Positions 14,655 to 17,414 of a stretch of DNA of 17,414 nucleotides are shown piece by piece. Position numbers and translations under genes: made by a program. The first letter of the stretch is position 1. The number at the start of each line of letters is the position of its first letter. The stretch covers positions 1 through 17,414 of the forward strand of contig CAZFZB010000057.1 of assembly GCA_964523415.1 (NCBI GenBank). Direction: 5' to 3'. The notes beneath the pieces are model-generated. The model saw nothing but the letters and a program-made list of their open reading frames with translations. It ran no database searches and was not told the origin of the DNA. The DNA is from M0108 sp964523415 (GTDB lineage: Bacteria; Pseudomonadota; Gammaproteobacteria; Chromatiales; Chromatiaceae).

Positions 14655-15116
14655 CTAGCCCGCGGCATGGACCAGTTGTGCCTTCAGCAACGCCAAGGCT
14701 GGCTTGGGGGCGATTTCGATCAGGTATCCACGCTTGCCGCCATTGATAAAGATGCGCGGCAGATCGGCGATACTGGCCTCGGCATAAATGGGCATGGGAT
14801 GGCGAGTGCCAAAGGGGGAGGTGCCCCCAACCTGATAGCCGGAATGCCGATCCGCGGTCTTGGGTTCGCAGGGCTGGATACGCTTGACACCCAAGGCGCG
14901 GGCGAGGAGGCCTGTAGCGACCTCGCGATCGCCATGCATGAGGATGATCAAAGGGTTACCTGACTCATCCTCCATGATCAGGGTCTTGACAACCCAATGC
15001 TCATCGACCCCCAGTGCTTGGGCCGAGTGAGCGGTGCCACCTCCAGCCAGGTAAGGGTAGGAGTGGCCCTCGAAGGGTATGGCGGCGGCACGCAACAGTC
15101 GCACCGCCTGGGTCAC
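14655..15116 (-). CDS. ybaK: Cys-tRNA(Pro)/Cys-tRNA deacylase, YbaK/EbsC type
   Basis: Cytosolic editing hydrolase that removes cysteine mischarged on tRNA(Pro). Typical features are MTQAVRLLRA at the start (E. coli begins MTPAVKLL), HSAQALGVDEHWVVKTLI, REVATGLLARALGVKRI, GYQVGGTSPFGTRHPMPIY with the conserved GGTSPFG loop, and ING GKRGYLIEI near the end. I chose GTG 15116 (153 aa) over a TTG at 15140 because AAGGA lies four bases before the GTG and the family N-terminus begins there. The upstream eight residues (SGKKKEP) come from a poly-A/Shine-Dalgarno stretch. It lies 57 bp after ftsH on the same strand with no terminator between them. Confidence 0.92.
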   Translation of the reverse strand: MTQAVRLLRAAAIPFEGHSYPYLAGGGTAHSAQALGVDEHWVVKTLIMEDESGNPLIILMHGDREVATGLLARALGVKRIQPCEPKTADRHSGYQVGGTSPFGTRHPMPIYAEASIADLPRIFINGGKRGYLIEIAPKPALALLKAQLVHAAG

Positions 15117-15173
15117 GGGTTCCTTTTTTTTACCGGACAAGGATCGCAGTCCCCCTCGGATGCCGCTTGGAAG

Positions 15174-17120
15174 TCAGTGCTCGCCCACGGGTCCCCCGAC
15201 CTGGCCAGGGCCGCTGGAGGGGCCTTTGGTGGCCGGGCGATCGCCACTAGGGGCACCTCCGGTACCGTCACGACTGCTGGCACCCTTGTCGTCCTGCTCC
15301 GAGGCAACCAGGGGTCGCCCCGCCATGATATCGTTGATTTGGCTCAGGCTGATGGTCTCGAATTGCAATAAGGCATCGGCCATGGCATGCAGCTTGTCCA
15401 TTTCCTGGAGGAGGATCTCCTTACTACGCTCATAGTTACGGTCAATGATGGCTCGGATCTCCTGATCGATGGATCGAGCTGTCCGCGCCGAGATCTTGCT
15501 GGTTTGGGTCACGGCGCGGCCAAGGAAGATCTCGCCCTCGTCCTCGGAGTAGGCTAGGGGTCCCAGGGTATCGGAGAGACCATAGCGGGTGACCATGTTG
15601 CGGGCGATCTCGGTGGCGCGCTCGATGTCGTTGGAGGCACCCGTCGTAACGAATTCATGGCCAAAGATCAATTCCTCCGCGAGGCGACCCCCAAAGAGGG
15701 TGGAGATCTGGCTCTCGAGCTGACGCTTGGTCATGCTGTAGCGATCCCTTTCAGGAAGGAACAGGGTGAGGCCGAGGGCGCGACCTCGGGGAATGATGCT
15801 GACCTTGTGTACCGGGTCGTGATCCGGCACCAAGTGACCTATGATGCAATGGCCAGCCTCGTGATAGGCCGTCAGCCTTCTTTCGTGATCGGACATCACG
15901 ACGCTACGGCGTTCGGTGCCCATCATGATCTTGTCCTTGGCCTTCTCGAACATGGCCATGGTGACGTCCGACAGACCTTGGCGCGCGGCGAAGAGGGCGG
16001 CCTCGTTAACCAGATTGGCCAGGTCAGCCCCCGAAAATCCGGGAGTACCTCGCGCTAGGATGCGGGCCTCCACGTCGGTGGCGATGGGTACCTTGCGCAT
16101 GTGAACCTGGAGGATGGCCTCACGTCCCGCCAGGTCCGGCAGGCCAACCACCACCTGACGGTCGAAGCGACCTGGCCGCAATAAGGCCGGGTCCAGCACG
16201 TCGGGCCTGTTGGTGGCGGCGATGACGATGATGCCCTCGGTGCCGGCAAAGCCATCCATTTCCACCAGCATCTGGTTCAGGGTCTGCTCGCGCTCATCGT
16301 GGCCACCCCCCAGGCCGGCGCCGCGGCGACGGCCCACGGCGTCAATCTCATCGACGAAAACGATACAGGGGGCCTGTTTTTTGGCCTGCTCGAAGAGATC
16401 GCGTACCCGCGAGGCCCCGACACCCACGAACATCTCGACGAAATCCGAGCCGGAGACGCTGAAAAAGGGAACCTTGGCCTCCCCGGCAATGGAACGGGCA
16501 AGCAGGGTCTTTCCAGTGCCAGGGGGTCCAACCATTAGCACGCCCTTGGGGATCTTGCCCCCAAGCTTTTGGAATTTTCCGGGATCACGTAGGAAATCGA
16601 CGAGTTCGGAGACCTCTTCCTTGGCCTCTTCGACCCCGGCCACATCGGCAAAGGTTACCTTAACCTCACCCTCGGCGTGCTGGCGGGCGCGGCTCTTACC
16701 AAAGTTGAAGAGCCCACCCCCGCCGCCGCCAGCGCCACCCATACCCCGGCGGACAAACCAGAACCAGACGCCGATCAGGACCAGGAAGGGCAGCCAGGAG
16801 GCCAGTATCTGGGCCAAGAGGCCAGGGCGGTCAGGGGGTATGGCCCGGACGGTCACCTTATTGCCAAGGAGATCGCGCATCAGTCCCGGATCGCCAGGAC
16901 TGTAGGTTTCGAAAAAGCTACCATCCGTGCGCGTTCCCTGAATCTCCTGCTCCTGGATGGTGACCTCGGCCACCGCCCCATCCGCGACGTCCGTTAGGAA
17001 GTCACTGTAGGTGATGCGGCTGGGGTTGCGACCGTGGTTAAACTCGAAGCCATTGATCAGCATCATCAGCCACAGGCCGGCGGCAAACCAGAGAAAGATG
17101 GAGAGGGGCTTAGACTTCAT
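15174..17120 (-). CDS. ftsH: ATP-dependent zinc metalloprotease FtsH
   Basis: Inner-membrane AAA+ protease, 648 aa from ATG 17120, close to the E. coli length (about 644). There are two transmembrane helices (about 6-24 and 105-123) around a periplasmic domain, then a Gly-rich linker (FVRRGMGGAGGGGGG). Walker A is GPPGTGKT (198-205), Walker B is CIVFVDEID (252-260), the second region of homology is ATNRPDVLDPALLRPGRFD (302-320), and the zinc site is HEAGH (420-424), with the third ligand expected in the ASNDIERAT segment. The last 30 or so residues are a Gly/Ser/Pro tail. The frame opens 23 codons further up at TTG 17189, but family N-termini begin at MKSK; the ribosome binding site there is weak. 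The usual neighbours rlmE and folP/glmM are missing, so this could be a second ftsH copy. Confidence 0.96.
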   Translation of the reverse strand: MKSKPLSIFLWFAAGLWLMMLINGFEFNHGRNPSRITYSDFLTDVADGAVAEVTIQEQEIQGTRTDGSFFETYSPGDPGLMRDLLGNKVTVRAIPPDRPGLLAQILASWLPFLVLIGVWFWFVRRGMGGAGGGGGGLFNFGKSRARQHAEGEVKVTFADVAGVEEAKEEVSELVDFLRDPGKFQKLGGKIPKGVLMVGPPGTGKTLLARSIAGEAKVPFFSVSGSDFVEMFVGVGASRVRDLFEQAKKQAPCIVFVDEIDAVGRRRGAGLGGGHDEREQTLNQMLVEMDGFAGTEGIIVIAATNRPDVLDPALLRPGRFDRQVVVGLPDLAGREAILQVHMRKVPIATDVEARILARGTPGFSGADLANLVNEAALFAARQGLSDVTMAMFEKAKDKIMMGTERRSVVMSDHERRLTAYHEAGHCIIGHLVPDHDPVHKVSIIPRGRALGLTLFLPERDRYSMTKRQLESQISTLFGGRLAEELIFGHEFVTTGASNDIERATEIARNMVTRYGLSDTLGPLAYSEDEGEIFLGRAVTQTSKISARTARSIDQEIRAIIDRNYERSKEILLQEMDKLHAMADALLQFETISLSQINDIMAGRPLVASEQDDKGASSRDGTGGAPSGDRPATKGPSSGPGQVGGPVGEH

Positions 17121-17320
17121 TGGATTGATCGAATTCTTAAAGTCGGATGGGGGGCAGAAATGGGCTATGCCTTGTAAAGTCGGGGCCAACCCAGCCGAAT
17201 AAAAGCGGAATTAAATAAACGTGACCAAGGGGCGGACAAAATACCTGGGTTCTGCTAACCCCGGCATATTAACCCAAACGCATCCACTGGGGCGGTTTCC
17301 CGATGAATCGACCTCCCAAG

Positions 17321-17349
17321 TCGTCAGAGGCGGATCGGAAGGGTACAAT
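17321..17349 (+). promoter_or_regulatory. candidate sigma-70 promoter for the gene at the window end
   Basis: TCGTCA (17321-17326, four of six) and TACAAT (17344-17349, five of six) are 17 bases apart and lie 29 bases before the ATG at 17379. The rest of the 17121-17320 space, divergent from ftsH, shows nothing I can name with confidence. Confidence 0.45.
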
Positions 17350-17378
17350 TTTCCGAACCCCCTCTTAGGAACAGTACC

Positions 17379-17414
17379 ATGACCGCAATTCAACCCCAAA
17401 CCGAGGTAATCCAC
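17379..17414 (+). CDS. 5' end of an unidentified plus-strand gene
   Basis: An ATG at 17379, eight bases after AGGA and 29 bases after a promoter candidate, opens a frame reading MTAIQPQTEVIH that runs off the window. Twelve residues are too few to name a family. It would be divergent from ftsH. The promoter, ribosome binding site and open frame together support a real gene start. Confidence 0.45.
   Translation, partial: MTAIQPQTEVIH

Noticed and set aside
17211..17414. 67-aa minus-strand frame at the window end
   Set aside because: Low-complexity content without motifs; the plus-strand promoter, ribosome binding site and ATG at 17379 are a better explanation.

Overview
The window is GC-rich, gene-dense chromosomal DNA of a Proteobacterium, most likely a gammaproteobacterium. 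RimO, CrcB, FkpB, IspH, YbaK and FtsH all read like gammaproteobacterial versions. The c-type cytochromes, the AcuI-type reductase, and the DUF3775 and DUF6279 proteins would fit a respiratory or sulfur-oxidising lineage such as the Chromatiales, but that placement is inference. No transposase, integrase, CRISPR array, rRNA or tRNA was seen.

Layout. (1) 1-1541, minus: fkpB then ispH (ispH loses its last few codons at the window edge), perhaps led by a tiny membrane ORF. (2) 1878-4225, plus: rimO, then an acrylyl-CoA reductase (acuI/yhdH type). (3) 4240-5255, minus: a short HPF/RaiA-like protein followed by an overlapping DUF971 protein fused to a MoaD-like domain. (4) 5567-7089, minus: a P1-family (S58, DmpA/NylC-like) peptidase and a DUF3775 protein. 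(5) 7192-10870, the most interesting block: a pentaheme cytochrome c (minus) diverges from an octaheme hydroxylamine oxidoreductase (HAO)-like cytochrome and an overlapping NapC/NirT tetraheme quinol dehydrogenase (plus). (6) 10943-12135: a small two-helix membrane protein and a divergent DUF6279 lipoprotein. (7) 12291-14552, minus: crcB, a DUF190 protein, and a ferredoxin/flavin-reductase-like protein with a MerR-like N-terminus. (8) 14655-17120, minus: ftsH then ybaK. The 5' end of an unidentified plus-strand gene starts at 17379.

How the parts may work together. The multiheme block carries 17 haem c sites on three proteins. An octaheme catalyst, a c554-like periplasmic carrier and a membrane-anchored NapC-type protein together resemble the hydroxylamine-ubiquinone redox module of ammonia oxidisers (haoA, cycA, cycB) and the haoA-napC pairs of epsilonproteobacteria. 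It could oxidise hydroxylamine into the quinone pool, or use quinol to reduce nitrogen oxides. The sequence does not settle the direction. Most other genes are housekeeping: isoprenoid synthesis, ribosomal protein S12 modification, translation quality control, ribosome hibernation, fluoride export and membrane proteolysis.

Several starts are non-ATG (TTG for rimO; GTG likely for fkpB and ybaK) and were chosen from Shine-Dalgarno position and family alignment from memory.
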